The position numbers and the translations under genes were made by a program. Source: JBFWUW01 sp050247075 (GTDB taxonomy: Bacteria > Planctomycetota > Planctomycetia > Pirellulales > JBFWUW01). From it: 64,000 nucleotides of DNA. The stretch's first letter is position 1. Each line of letters starts with the position of its first letter. Where the stretch lies: NCBI GenBank assembly GCA_050247075.1, contig JBFWUW010000017.1, positions 1 through 64,000 on the forward strand, written 5' to 3'. Of the stretch, positions 34,008-43,752 are shown one piece after another. Below the pieces are notes generated by a model. The model did not search any database, was not told the origin of the DNA, and saw only the letters and a list, made by a program, of their open reading frames with translations.

Positions 34008-37000
34008 TTACTCGGCGATCATCTGGTCTAGTAACGCCGCGACTTCCTCGTCGGACATGGCGTCCAGGCCTTGCAGCAACTCTTGCGGGTCGTGGCTGGT
34101 TTGGGCGGCGGCGGCCGTTTCGCTGGTTAATAGTCGCAGCACGACGGGCGCTAGCTCGTGGATTGTCGGGCCTTCCAGGAAGGAGGCCAGGTTGAATTGA
34201 ATCCCCAGGTCCATCTCCAGGCGGTTCTTGACCTCGACCGCCATTAATGAGTCGAAACCCAAGGTGTTGATCGGTTGGTGGATGTCCAACTCTTCGGGCT
34301 GCAACTCCAGCGCCCGGGCAACTTGCTTGCGCAGATAATCCTCCATCCGTTGCGGACGGTCTTCCGCCCGCAGCAGCAGCAGTTCGTCGCGCACCGGGCG
34401 GCGCTGATGGGCCTGTACCGCCGAACCGCTGGCGGCATCGGCCGGAAGCAGGTTGGCCAGCAGCGGCAGCGCCCGGCGTCCGCCGGTAAAGATTTGCGCC
34501 CAGCGACGCCAGTCGATCGGCAGCACGCCGACTTGCGCGGCGGCTGGCCCGTGCAGCAAATGTTCTAGCGCGGCCAGCCCCGACGCGCCGTCGAGCGGCG
34601 TAATGCCCATTGCTTGCCAGCGTTCGGCCTCGCGCTGGCGGCCGGCGGCCATGCCAGCGGTCCACGGTCCCCATTGCACGCTGTTGGCGGGCAGTCCCAA
34701 GGCCCGCCGATGTTGGGCCAAGGCATCTTGAAAGGCATTGGCGGCCGCGTAGTTGCCCTGGCCGGGCGAACCTAGCAGCGACGCCACGCTGGAGAACAAC
34801 ACGAAGAAATCGAGCGGCTTGTCGCGCGACGCTTCGTGCAGATTCCACGCGCCGGCCACCTTGGGCGCAAACACTTTTTGAAAGCGGTCCCAAGTCTGCT
34901 GGATCAGCACGCCGTCATCTAGCACGCCGGCGGCATGGATAATGCCGGCCAGTTTGGGCAGCCCGTTGTCGATTGAATAGTCCACCAGCCGCCGGGCGTC
35001 GGCGGCGGTCGCCACGTCGGCCTGTACGCAAACCACCAGCGCGCCGATCTGTTCAATCTCGCGAATGGCCGCCTGGGCCGCCGCCGAGGGTGCCGACCGG
35101 CCCGACAGAATGACACAGCGGGCACCATGCTCAACAGCCCACCGCGCTACCAGCAACCCCAGGGAGCCGAGTCCGCCGGTAATCAGGTACGAGACATCGG
35201 GTTGAAGCCGCAAGGATGGTTTTGGCGCTGGCTGCGCGGCTGCGCCGGCTACGGGATGGCTGACGATGACCTTGCCCATGTGTTTGGCCTGGGCCATGTG
35301 GCGGAAGGCCGACACGACATGGGCCATATCGAACGCGCGATCGCGAACGGGTTGCAAGGCGCCGGCTTGGAAATCGACCAGCAATTCGGCCAGCAACATG
35401 CCGACGAACTCGGGCCGTTCCGCCGCCAGGTGGTCCAACGCGATGGGCGTATAGGTCACGCCCGGCTTGAGCTCGGCCACGCGGGTGGCGTCCCAGACAT
35501 CGGTCTTGCCAAGTTCCACGAACCGTCCGCCGGGGGCCAGTACAGACAGGCTCTTGGGAATGGTATCGCCAGCCAACGAATTAAGCACGATATCAACGCC
35601 GCGCCCGTCGGTGATCCGCATGATCTCGTCGGCGAAGGCGGTCGAGCGGGAGTCCATCACATGCTTGATCCCCAGCGAGCGCAGATAGTCGCGCTTGGCC
35701 GAGCTGCCGGCCGTGGCAAAGATTTCCGCGCCGGCCCGCTGTGCGACCTGAACCGCCGCCAGCCCCACACCGCCGGTGGCAGCATGGATCAGCACGCGCT
35801 CGCCCGGTTTCATTTCGGCCACGCGATTAAATCCGTAATGGACCGTTAAGAACGCAATCGGCACGCCGGCGGCTTGTTCAAAGCTCCAGCCGGCCGGCTT
35901 TTTGGCGGCCAACGAGGCATGTGTAATGACATGGCTGCCAAAGCTGCCGGGGGCGATCGCCAGGACTTCGTCGCCGACCGCCAGATGTGTGACTCCTTCG
36001 CCAATGGCCGTTACGCGGCCGGAGCATTCGCCCCCCAAGTGGCCAGGATCGCCGGGATACAGGTTCAGAACGTTCAGCACGTCGCGGAAGTTCAAGCCGG
36101 TGGCGCGGACCTCGATCTCGATCTGATTCTGGCCGGGCTGCTGCCGTTGCAGGCTGTTGACCGCCAGGTTGTCGATCACGCCTCGCTGCGGAATCTCTAG
36201 CCGGTACGGTTGGCCGGCGGGGATGATGCGCAAGTTGGGATCATCGGCGGCGGAAGCGCTACCAGACTTCTCGGCGGATGTCAGACGAGCCACCAGCCGC
36301 TTGCCATTCCGCCAGGCGATTTGATTCTCGCCATCGGGCGAAGCCAGTTCGGCCAGCAAGGGGGACCAATCCTGCGAACTTGGATCAAGGTCAACGCAGA
36401 CCGTGCTTAGCTCCGGATGTTCCAACGCCATCACGCGCCCCAGGCCCCACAATGGCGACTGTGCAACATGGCACGCGGCTTGCGTAGCACCAGTGGACTG
36501 CGTGCCGCGAGTAACGAGCCAGAACTCGGGCCGGCCGACGGCTGAATTGCGCAGCACGGCTTGTAAGGCATGCAGCGCGGCGGCGGTGCCCAATGTTTGC
36601 GCGGCGCGGATCTGTTCGGAGGATGTGGCGTCGGCGGGCGGATCGAGCAGCGGCCACAAATGGACAACGCCGCGGCAGGCCTTGCCCTGCGAGGTGAAGG
36701 CCGCTTCCAGCAAACGCTTGAAGTCGTCCGGTTGGGCCGGGTTCACAACGTAATGGTCGGGCGTAACGCCAAATTCCGAGCCGGGCCGAACCAGCACGCA
36801 CTCCTCGCCCCGTTCCGCGCACGCCGCCTGGATAGCCGCGGCGCAGCCGGCATCATCCGCCAGCACTAGCCAGTCGCCCGTTTTCTTGGCGGTCCTTTGG
36901 GACGCTGCCCGCGGACGTTCTTCCCACACAACCGTGTGCAGCCACTGTTCCAGGTTCGGTTGCTCTTCGCCCACCAACGATGACTGTTCCACCGCCAACA

Positions 37001-40000
37001 GCGAAACGCCTTCAACCTGCAAGACCACTCGGCCCGCGGCATCGCACAGGGTGACATCACCCGTCAGGCGGCCTTCGCCAATGGCTTGCCCATCCCGAAT
37101 GCTGGCATGTCCCCACAGTTCGGCCGGTAGCGGCGTAAAGAGCCGTAAGCGTTCCACCCGCACCGGCACGAAGGTCCGCCGGTCGTCTGGCGTCTGGGCC
37201 AGCGTTACGCCTAACAACTGAAAACAGGCATCCAGCAAACCCGGGGGAACCGGCAAGGCAGGGTCGTGGGGCGAAGCCGCCGGACGGCGTAACTGCGCTA
37301 CCACGGCATCTCCTTTCCGCCAGGCTCGCTCGAGCCATTGAAACACCGGCCCCAACGATATCTGTCGCGCGGCAAATTGCCGATACAAGACTTCGCCCGC
37401 GGTCTCCTCGGTCAAGCCGTGCCGCAGTTCATCGACGTTGATTGTGGGGGACAAGTCGGTCGCGCCGTTGGGGTGGAACCGCAGCTTGCCTTGGGCATGC
37501 AACGATTCGGCCCGGCTGTCATGCGCGACTTCGCCGTCCACCTCTTCGCCGCGCGTGACGGCTTGAAACGACGCGGTTTCCTGGTTCTTGAGCTTGAGGT
37601 TGTAACACAAGGTTCGCCGCGGGCTGGTCGTGGGAAAAGTCAACGCGCGAGCGATGCGGACACGTTCTAGTTCAATAGCCGCGCCGGGCCAGGCGCGCTC
37701 GGCGGCGGCCAATGCCAGCGATAGAAAGCCAGCACCCGGCAAGATCGTGCGGCCAAACACCTGATGTTCGCGAACGTAGTCGGTGGCCAGCGCGTCGAGA
37801 TCAAAGTGGGCCGCCCGCGGTTGTTGTGTTTCAGGGGATTCTTCTACCGTGGCCGGTGACAATGCGGCATGTCCGTTCCGTTCCACCTTGTAATGAGCCG
37901 TTGCGGGCAAGGTCGGCGCGGCTTCAACGCGGGCCGCACTGGAAGCGGGCGACTTTTCCAACCAGTAACGCTCGCGTTGGAAGGGATACGTTGGCAGGCT
38001 GACTTTGCGGCGTGGATAGTCGCGATCGACGCCGCTCCAGTCAACATCGGCACCGGCGGCATACAACGCGGCCAAGGTGTCCAGCATTTGCTGCCAACAG
38101 CTTCGCCCCTTGCGCAGCGATGGCAGCCACAGCGATTGCACGTCGGGCTGGCAACGGCGGGCCATGCCCGACAGCGTGGGGCTGGGGCCGATCTCGACAA
38201 ACAGCTCAATACCCGCGGCGTGCAGCGTGGCGATGCCGGCGGAAAACTGCACCGGCTCGCGGGCGTGCCGCCGCCAATACTCGGGCGCTGCCATGTCGGT
38301 CGTGTCGGCAAATTGGCCATTTCGATTTGATACCAGCGGAATTTTCAATTCGCGGTAGTTCAGCTTGCCCGCCGCTTCTTCCAGCCGGGGCAGAATAGGA
38401 TCCAACAGGGGCGAATGAAACGCGTGCGAAACTACTAGCGGCTGTGTGGGAACTCCGGCAAAGGCGAACTCCTCCAGCAGGGCTTCGATCTCGTGCCCGG
38501 CACCCGAGATGACGACGCTGTCGGGACCGTTGACGGCGGCGATGGAAACTTGTCCGGCGTGGGCCTTGATCATCGTGGCCACGCGCTGCGGGTCGGCCAT
38601 AACGGCGGCCATCCTCGCGCCGCCCGGCAGCGATTGCATCAAGCGGCCCCGTTCGGCAATCAGCGATAACCCATCCTCCAGGCTGAACAAGCCGGCCGCG
38701 CAGGCGGCGGCGTATTCGCCCACGCTATGCCCCATAACCGCCGCCGGCTCAACGCCCCACGACCGCCACAATTGGGCCAAGGCGTATTCCAAGGCAAACA
38801 GGGCCGGTTGGGCAAAGGCCGTCTCGTCGATCGGACTGCGGACGCCATCGGCGGGGTACAAGACTTCGATCAGTGACTGACACAGCAGCGGATGCAGAAT
38901 CTCATCGCAAGCCAATAAAGTCGCGCGGAAGGTGGGTTGTGTCTCGAACAGTTCCCGTCCCATGCCGACATACTGCGCCCCTTGCCCGGTGAACAAGAAT
39001 GCCACCTTGGGCCGGCCGCGACCGCGAAGTTGGCCGTTCTTAATGCCAGGTGACGACTTGCCCTGGCGGTAGTCATGGAGCAGTCCGCGGAGTCCCGTGA
39101 CCGATCCCGATACCAGGGCCACGCGGTGCGGTAATTGCGCCCGTCCGACATTTGCCGAATAGCAAATGTCGGCCAGAGCCGCGTCGCTCTGTTGCAAGTG
39201 ACTCTCGTAGCGTTCGGCCAGCGCCGATAGCGCGGCGGGCGTCTTGGAAGAGAGCGTCAAGACGTGCAGCGGACGATCGACATAGTCGGGCGGCAACGGC
39301 ACCGTCGGCGCTTCCTCCAACACGACATGGGCATTGGTGCCGCCAAATCCAAACGAACTGATGCCCGCCAAACGGCGGCGGTGGCCAGCCAGCCAGTCCT
39401 TGGCGGTCGCAATCTCGATCGGAATCTCATCCAACGAGATCAGCGGGTTGATCTTTTGGAAATGTAAATGGCCAGGAATTTTTTGATGGCGCAGCGACAG
39501 TACGACCTTGATCAACCCGGCGATGCCGGCGGCGGCCTCCAAGTGGCCGATGTTCGTCTTCACCGAACCGACCACCAGCCGTTGGCCAGGGCGGCGATCG
39601 GGACCAAACACCGCCCCCAAGGCCCGCGCTTCGATTGGATCGCCCAGCGCCGTGCCGGTGCCGTGCGCTTCGATATACTGCACGTCAGCCGGTGCCACGC
39701 CGCCATTGGACAACGCCTGGCGAATGACGGCCTCTTGGGCGTGCCCGTTGGGTGCCGTCAAGCCGTTGCTGCGGCCGTCGTGATTGACGGCTGATCCGCG
39801 GATAACCGCCAGTACACGGTCGCCAGCCTCCAGGGCATCGGAGAGCCGCTTGAGAACGACCACGCCGCAGCCTTCTCCCCGGACGTAGCCGTTGGCAGCG
39901 GCATCGAACGTCTTGCAGCGTCCGTCGGCGGCCATGGCCTGAACCTTGGAAAAGTAGATCATGGCCTCGGGCGAGAGCAGCATGTTCACGCCGCCGGCCA

Positions 40001-43000
40001 ATGCCACGTTCGATTCGCGGCTGCGCAGGCTTTGCACCGCCAGGTGGACCGCCACCAGCGACGATGAACAAGCCGTATCGACCGCCATGTTGGGCCCTTG
40101 CAGCCCCAACGCATAAGAGAGCCGGCCCGACGCCACGCTGAACGCGCTGCCCGTGCCGGTGTAAGGATCGATGCGGGTGGGATCGGCCACGTTTTGCATG
40201 TGCTGCGCATAATCGCTGGCGCAAATGCCCAGGAAGACGCCCGTCTGGCTGCCATAGAGTTTGTCGGGGGCCTGTCCGGCATGCTCCAGGGCTTCCCAAC
40301 TGACTTCCAGGAACATCCGCTGTTGCGGGTCCATGCTGACGGCTTCGCGCGGCGAAATGCCAAAGAACTTGGCGTCGAACTTGTCGACGTCGGGCACGAA
40401 ACCGCCCCAGCGCGTCGACATTTTACCCGGCTTGCTGGAATCGGGATCGTACAAGCCATCCACGTCCCAGCGGTCGGCCGGAGTTTCCGCAACGGCATCG
40501 AGTCCGTCGTTGAGCAGCTTCCAGAATGTGTCTGGTCCGGTGACGCCGCCAGGCAGGCGACAGCCAACTCCGATCACGGCGATCGGCTCGGGCGTGGAAC
40601 TAGCCGGTTGTTCGCTACGTGTCCGTATGGCGCGGACGCTTTCGATGGCTTGACGCAACTGGGCCGATTGCTCGGCGACCGAGGCGGCCATCGCCTCGCT
40701 GCGCTCGGCCAGTTGTTCCAAGATCGACAGATCGGTTTCCCAGGGCCTCGTCGAATTAGACCTGGCCTGGGCGGGTTCGCTCTTGAGTGCCGACGTTGCC
40801 GGTGGGGCATTCTTGGCAACAGGCTGGGGCGCTACCGCGTGGCCGTTGCGTGGGGCGTCAACCGTTGTGGGCAGTGCCGCGGCCGTCTTGGCCGGCGAAG
40901 GCGCGACGGTTGCCAGGTATTTCGAAAGAGATTCGATCGTGGGGTATTCGTAGAACAACGTGGGCGACAGCCGCCGGTGGAGGTAATCCTCCAACTCGCC
41001 CGACAACCCAATAGCATCCTTGGAGTCGAGGGCAAACTGCTCGAACGGCACGCTACGGTCGATCGTTTCCGGCGGCACGGCCAGTTGCTGGGCCAGCCGC
41101 GCGACCAGCCATTCTTGAATCTCGCCCGATAAGGGACCGGGCACTGCCGCGATGGGATTGCCGGCGACGGGTGCGGTGGCGGCAGCCGGTGCTGAGGGAG
41201 CCTTTTTGCTGGCGGCAGCCGATTCTGATGGAAGCGTCGCACTAGCAACGGCCGGTGCGGACTGCATTGCCAACGGCCCTTGCGACCAGATAGCCACGGT
41301 TTCTAGCGTGCCCGCCATCAGGCCGGCACGGCAGGCTGCGCGTTGAATCTTGCCACTGGAAGTGCGCGGCAGGCTGCCGGTTTTCAGCAGGGCCACGGCG
41401 TAAGTATCCAAATCGTGGTGTTTGGCCACGGCCGCGCGAACCTGCGCGGCGATCTCATCGACGTTGAGGCCGCGGCGTTGCGTCCGCTCGATTTCGTGGA
41501 CAATCGCCAGCCGCTCTTCGCCCCCCACGTCGATTGCCACCGCCGCGCCCGACATTGGCCGCAAGGCCGTATGGCTGCGCTCGACGGTCTGTTCAATATC
41601 GTACGGGTAGTGGTTGCGTCCGCGAACGATGATCAATTCCTTGATCCGTCCGGTGATGTACAGTTCATTTTCCAGCAGCAGCCCGAGGTCGCCAGTTCGC
41701 AAAAAGGGGCCGTCGCCATCGTCGGCCAATCGCGCTCGAAAACTGCGCTCGGTCTCTTCCTTTCGCTGCCAGTAGCCTTGCGCCACACTCGGTCCACGCA
41801 CCCAAACCTCGCCTTCGACACCGTCGGGGCAGCGGCTAAGCGTGGCGGGGTTGGCAATCACAACTTCTTGCTGCGGCATGGGCTGCCCGCAACTTATTTT
41901 GAGTGACATGTCCCCGGCACGCGAGGTTACATGGTCATCGGCGGCCAACCCGCCTGGAGCAAACTGGCGGACGAGCGGCTCGCGCTGGCCGGCATAACCC
42001 GACACGATCAACGTGGCTTCTCCCAGGCCGTAGCTGGGATAAAACGAGTCGAGCGTAAATCCGCAGGGGGCAAAGCACTCGGCGAATCGCTTGAGCGTGT
42101 CGTAACGAATTGGTTCGGCGCCGCAGACGGCAACCTTGAAGCAGCTCAAGTCGAGCGTCTTGAGATGCTCTGGCGTGCAGCGGGCGACGCACATCTCGTA
42201 GGCGAAATTTGGCCCCGTGCTGCCGTCGGCCCGATAGCGCGAGATGGCTTCCAACCAGCCCATCGGCCGCTGCAAGAAGGCCATCGGCGACATGAGAATG
42301 CCGTGGAACGATCCATAGATTGGTCCCAGGAATGCTCCGATCAGGCCCATGTCGTGATAGGGAGGAACCCAGCAGATCGAAGTCCCGTCGGGCCGATATC
42401 CCAGGCACTTGCCGATCAAGCTGGAGTTGTGCAGCAAGTTGCGGTGGCTAACCATGACCCCTTTGGGCGTGGAGGTCGAGCCGGACGTGTATTGCAGGAA
42501 GGCCAGCGAATGCTGGTCGATGCCGGGATCGTGCCATTGGGCGGCGGTCTCATCGGCAATCGTGTCGGTGGCCAACTGGGGCAGGCCTTGCATGGCCGCG
42601 ACTTCGGCAAACCGCTTGGCCAGGTCGGGCAGCAGGGCCTCATCGGACAGCACCAGCTTGGGTTGCGCATCGCGAATGATGGCTTCTAACTGCGGCATGG
42701 GGCGCTGCGGCCTCGGCGGACACGCCGGAACCGCCACCACGCCCGCATACAGGCAGCCAAAGAACCCCGGCAGAAACGCCAGGCCGGGCGGGTAGAGCAA
42801 CAGCGCGCGGTCTCCCGGCGAGACTTTCCGTTGTAACTCGGCGGCCACCGCGCGCGCTTTTCGATCGAGCTCGCCGTAGGTGAGCTGCGCCGCGGGGTCG
42901 CCCGCGGGATCCAAAAACGTGAAAGCCCGGCGGTCGGGCATTTCGGCCGCGCGCCGCTGCAAGAGATCGATCAGAGATGCGAACTCAGGATTCCATTCCG

Positions 43001-43013
43001 AGCGACTGATCAT
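34008..43013 (-). CDS. Type I polyketide synthase: FAAL-ACP-KS-AT-DH-ER-KR-ACP
   Basis: A 3001-aa assembly-line protein. The fatty acyl-AMP ligase (1-600) has LAFLQYTSGSTSTPKGVMVS and WVPPYHDMGLIGAF. ACP1 has FALDSKDAIGL (Ser near 662). KS (about 850-1270) has VDTACSSSLVAVHL, EAHGTGTALGDP and TNIGHLEAAAG. AT (about 1340-1650) has GHSVGEYAAA and SHAFHSPLLDP, the malonyl-CoA signature. DH has HQVFGRTILPGAGF near 1754 and LLDACFQ. ER has HAATGGVGLAAVQ near 2413. KR has YLITGGLGSLG near 2609 and LFSSVAS/GQGNYAAANAF. ACP2 has GFDSLMAVEV near 2921, then a docking-like tail (MSDEEVAALLDQMIAE). It should activate a free fatty acid, extend it by one fully reduced C2 unit and pass it to the NRPS gene. 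The ATG at 43013 starts the FAAL core; a GTG at 43085 is possible. Confidence 0.95.
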   Translation of the reverse strand: MISRSEWNPEFASLIDLLQRRAAEMPDRRAFTFLDPAGDPAAQLTYGELDRKARAVAAELQRKVSPGDRALLLYPPGLAFLPGFFGCLYAGVVAVPACPPRPQRPMPQLEAIIRDAQPKLVLSDEALLPDLAKRFAEVAAMQGLPQLATDTIADETAAQWHDPGIDQHSLAFLQYTSGSTSTPKGVMVSHRNLLHNSSLIGKCLGYRPDGTSICWVPPYHDMGLIGAFLGPIYGSFHGILMSPMAFLQRPMGWLEAISRYRADGSTGPNFAYEMCVARCTPEHLKTLDLSCFKVAVCGAEPIRYDTLKRFAECFAPCGFTLDSFYPSYGLGEATLIVSGYAGQREPLVRQFAPGGLAADDHVTSRAGDMSLKISCGQPMPQQEVVIANPATLSRCPDGVEGEVWVRGPSVAQGYWQRKEETERSFRARLADDGDGPFLRTGDLGLLLENELYITGRIKELIIVRGRNHYPYDIEQTVERSHTALRPMSGAAVAIDVGGEERLAIVHEIERTQRRGLNVDEIAAQVRAAVAKHHDLDTYAVALLKTGSLPRTSSGKIQRAACRAGLMAGTLETVAIWSQGPLAMQSAPAVASATLPSESAAASKKAPSAPAAATAPVAGNPIAAVPGPLSGEIQEWLVARLAQQLAVPPETIDRSVPFEQFALDSKDAIGLSGELEDYLHRRLSPTLFYEYPTIESLSKYLATVAPSPAKTAAALPTTVDAPRNGHAVAPQPVAKNAPPATSALKSEPAQARSNSTRPWETDLSILEQLAERSEAMAASVAEQSAQLRQAIESVRAIRTRSEQPASSTPEPIAVIGVGCRLPGGVTGPDTFWKLLNDGLDAVAETPADRWDVDGLYDPDSSKPGKMSTRWGGFVPDVDKFDAKFFGISPREAVSMDPQQRMFLEVSWEALEHAGQAPDKLYGSQTGVFLGICASDYAQHMQNVADPTRIDPYTGTGSAFSVASGRLSYALGLQGPNMAVDTACSSSLVAVHLAVQSLRSRESNVALAGGVNMLLSPEAMIYFSKVQAMAADGRCKTFDAAANGYVRGEGCGVVVLKRLSDALEAGDRVLAVIRGSAVNHDGRSNGLTAPNGHAQEAVIRQALSNGGVAPADVQYIEAHGTGTALGDPIEARALGAVFGPDRRPGQRLVVGSVKTNIGHLEAAAGIAGLIKVVLSLRHQKIPGHLHFQKINPLISLDEIPIEIATAKDWLAGHRRRLAGISSFGFGGTNAHVVLEEAPTVPLPPDYVDRPLHVLTLSSKTPAALSALAERYESHLQQSDAALADICYSANVGRAQLPHRVALVSGSVTGLRGLLHDYRQGKSSPGIKNGQLRGRGRPKVAFLFTGQGAQYVGMGRELFETQPTFRATLLACDEILHPLLCQSLIEVLYPADGVRSPIDETAFAQPALFALEYALAQLWRSWGVEPAAVMGHSVGEYAAACAAGLFSLEDGLSLIAERGRLMQSLPGGARMAAVMADPQRVATMIKAHAGQVSIAAVNGPDSVVISGAGHEIEALLEEFAFAGVPTQPLVVSHAFHSPLLDPILPRLEEAAGKLNYRELKIPLVSNRNGQFADTTDMAAPEYWRRHAREPVQFSAGIATLHAAGIELFVEIGPSPTLSGMARRCQPDVQSLWLPSLRKGRSCWQQMLDTLAALYAAGADVDWSGVDRDYPRRKVSLPTYPFQRERYWLEKSPASSAARVEAAPTLPATAHYKVERNGHAALSPATVEESPETQQPRAAHFDLDALATDYVREHQVFGRTILPGAGFLSLALAAAERAWPGAAIELERVRIARALTFPTTSPRRTLCYNLKLKNQETASFQAVTRGEEVDGEVAHDSRAESLHAQGKLRFHPNGATDLSPTINVDELRHGLTEETAGEVLYRQFAARQISLGPVFQWLERAWRKGDAVVAQLRRPAASPHDPALPVPPGLLDACFQLLGVTLAQTPDDRRTFVPVRVERLRLFTPLPAELWGHASIRDGQAIGEGRLTGDVTLCDAAGRVVLQVEGVSLLAVEQSSLVGEEQPNLEQWLHTVVWEERPRAASQRTAKKTGDWLVLADDAGCAAAIQAACAERGEECVLVRPGSEFGVTPDHYVVNPAQPDDFKRLLEAAFTSQGKACRGVVHLWPLLDPPADATSSEQIRAAQTLGTAAALHALQAVLRNSAVGRPEFWLVTRGTQSTGATQAACHVAQSPLWGLGRVMALEHPELSTVCVDLDPSSQDWSPLLAELASPDGENQIAWRNGKRLVARLTSAEKSGSASAADDPNLRIIPAGQPYRLEIPQRGVIDNLAVNSLQRQQPGQNQIEIEVRATGLNFRDVLNVLNLYPGDPGHLGGECSGRVTAIGEGVTHLAVGDEVLAIAPGSFGSHVITHASLAAKKPAGWSFEQAAGVPIAFLTVHYGFNRVAEMKPGERVLIHAATGGVGLAAVQVAQRAGAEIFATAGSSAKRDYLRSLGIKHVMDSRSTAFADEIMRITDGRGVDIVLNSLAGDTIPKSLSVLAPGGRFVELGKTDVWDATRVAELKPGVTYTPIALDHLAAERPEFVGMLLAELLVDFQAGALQPVRDRAFDMAHVVSAFRHMAQAKHMGKVIVSHPVAGAAAQPAPKPSLRLQPDVSYLITGGLGSLGLLVARWAVEHGARCVILSGRSAPSAAAQAAIREIEQIGALVVCVQADVATAADARRLVDYSIDNGLPKLAGIIHAAGVLDDGVLIQQTWDRFQKVFAPKVAGAWNLHEASRDKPLDFFVLFSSVASLLGSPGQGNYAAANAFQDALAQHRRALGLPANSVQWGPWTAGMAAGRQREAERWQAMGITPLDGASGLAALEHLLHGPAAAQVGVLPIDWRRWAQIFTGGRRALPLLANLLPADAASGSAVQAHQRRPVRDELLLLRAEDRPQRMEDYLRKQVARALELQPEELDIHQPINTLGFDSLMAVEVKNRLEMDLGIQFNLASFLEGPTIHELAPVVLRLLTSETAAAAQTSHDPQELLQGLDAMSDEEVAALLDQMIAE

Positions 43014-43407
43014 GGACGCTAAACCTGAAGCAAAGTGTTGCGAAGTCCGTTGGTCCGCCTGTGTGACGCAACGATCAAAACGCACGGCCGCCTGCCCGCC
43101 GCCGTACTACCGCGAATGCTTGACGCTTGGCCGCGAGAGAATTGCCCAGATGCTTGGGCGCGGCCCCTATCCTTGGGGAACGCCGCCTAAGCCTGACCGT
43201 TTCTCGCCTCCGTGCGCACTGGCCGATGTTATCGGGTTGCGGATTATTAGCCGGATGGCGTAAACCCGCAACACCGCTTTACCGCGATGGCTGCCAGCAC
43301 CGCTGGCAGGCCGCACAGGTCCGCCTTGCGGCGAAAGGCCGCATGGGCTACAAGTTCGCCCCCCATTCACTCGGCCAGTTCAAACACTTCTGACAGGAGA
43401 AGCACGC
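43014..43407. other. Divergent region upstream of the PKS
   Basis: About 390 bp that must contain the assembly-line promoter (minus) and that of a small secreted protein (plus). A stem ctgccagc acc gctggcag occurs near 43290-43308. No regulator gene, tRNA or clear -35/-10 pair is visible. Confidence 0.4.
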
Positions 43408-43737
43408 ATGTTCCGCCGCTGGCACTGCTGTCTGGCCGCCGCGCTGGTTTGCCTCTTGCTGAACTTGTCGCGGACGTTGCCCGCCGGATCACCCGATCCG
43501 ACGACGGGCCTGACGCTGCGCGAGACGCTGGAAAAGGGCCTGAAAGCCCGCCGTCCGGTGGAGTTTCAGTACCTGGCCAAGATTTCGCGGATGGTCGATC
43601 GGAAGCAGCTTTCCGAAAACATGGTGCGGGCCACCTTTGGCTGGGCGCGCAAACGGCCGGGCCGCCCTTTGCAGCAGTTTCAATTCGCGCTGTACGAGAT
43701 AGCCAAGGAACAAGGCGTCGAGGTTCCCAGGCAGTGA
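43408..43737 (+). CDS. Small secreted protein, unknown
   Basis: A 109-aa protein starting MFRRWHCCLAAALVCLLLNL, a signal peptide with two Cys that could also anchor it. The mature part is short, basic and helical (LRETLEKGLKARRPVEFQYL, then KQLSENMVRATFGWARKRPG and LYEIAKEQGVEVP). A good AGGAG lies 8 nt before the ATG. No family recognised by me. Similar short secreted proteins occur in planctomycetes. It is divergent from the PKS and might be unrelated to it. Confidence 0.7.
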   Translation: MFRRWHCCLAAALVCLLLNLSRTLPAGSPDPTTGLTLRETLEKGLKARRPVEFQYLAKISRMVDRKQLSENMVRATFGWARKRPGRPLQQFQFALYEIAKEQGVEVPRQ

Positions 43738-43752
43738 TGGGGAACCAAACCC

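Noticed and set aside
34008..43013. Glycolipid-type (heterocyst HglE-like) or olefin synthase role for the PKS
   Set aside because: The sulfotransferase-thioesterase end of olefin synthases and the glycolipid partner genes are absent; a C-A-PCP module follows instead.
43014..43407. tRNA gene near the divergent PKS promoter
   Set aside because: No cloverleaf arms or T-loop-like ggttcga stretch could be assembled in this or the other gaps.
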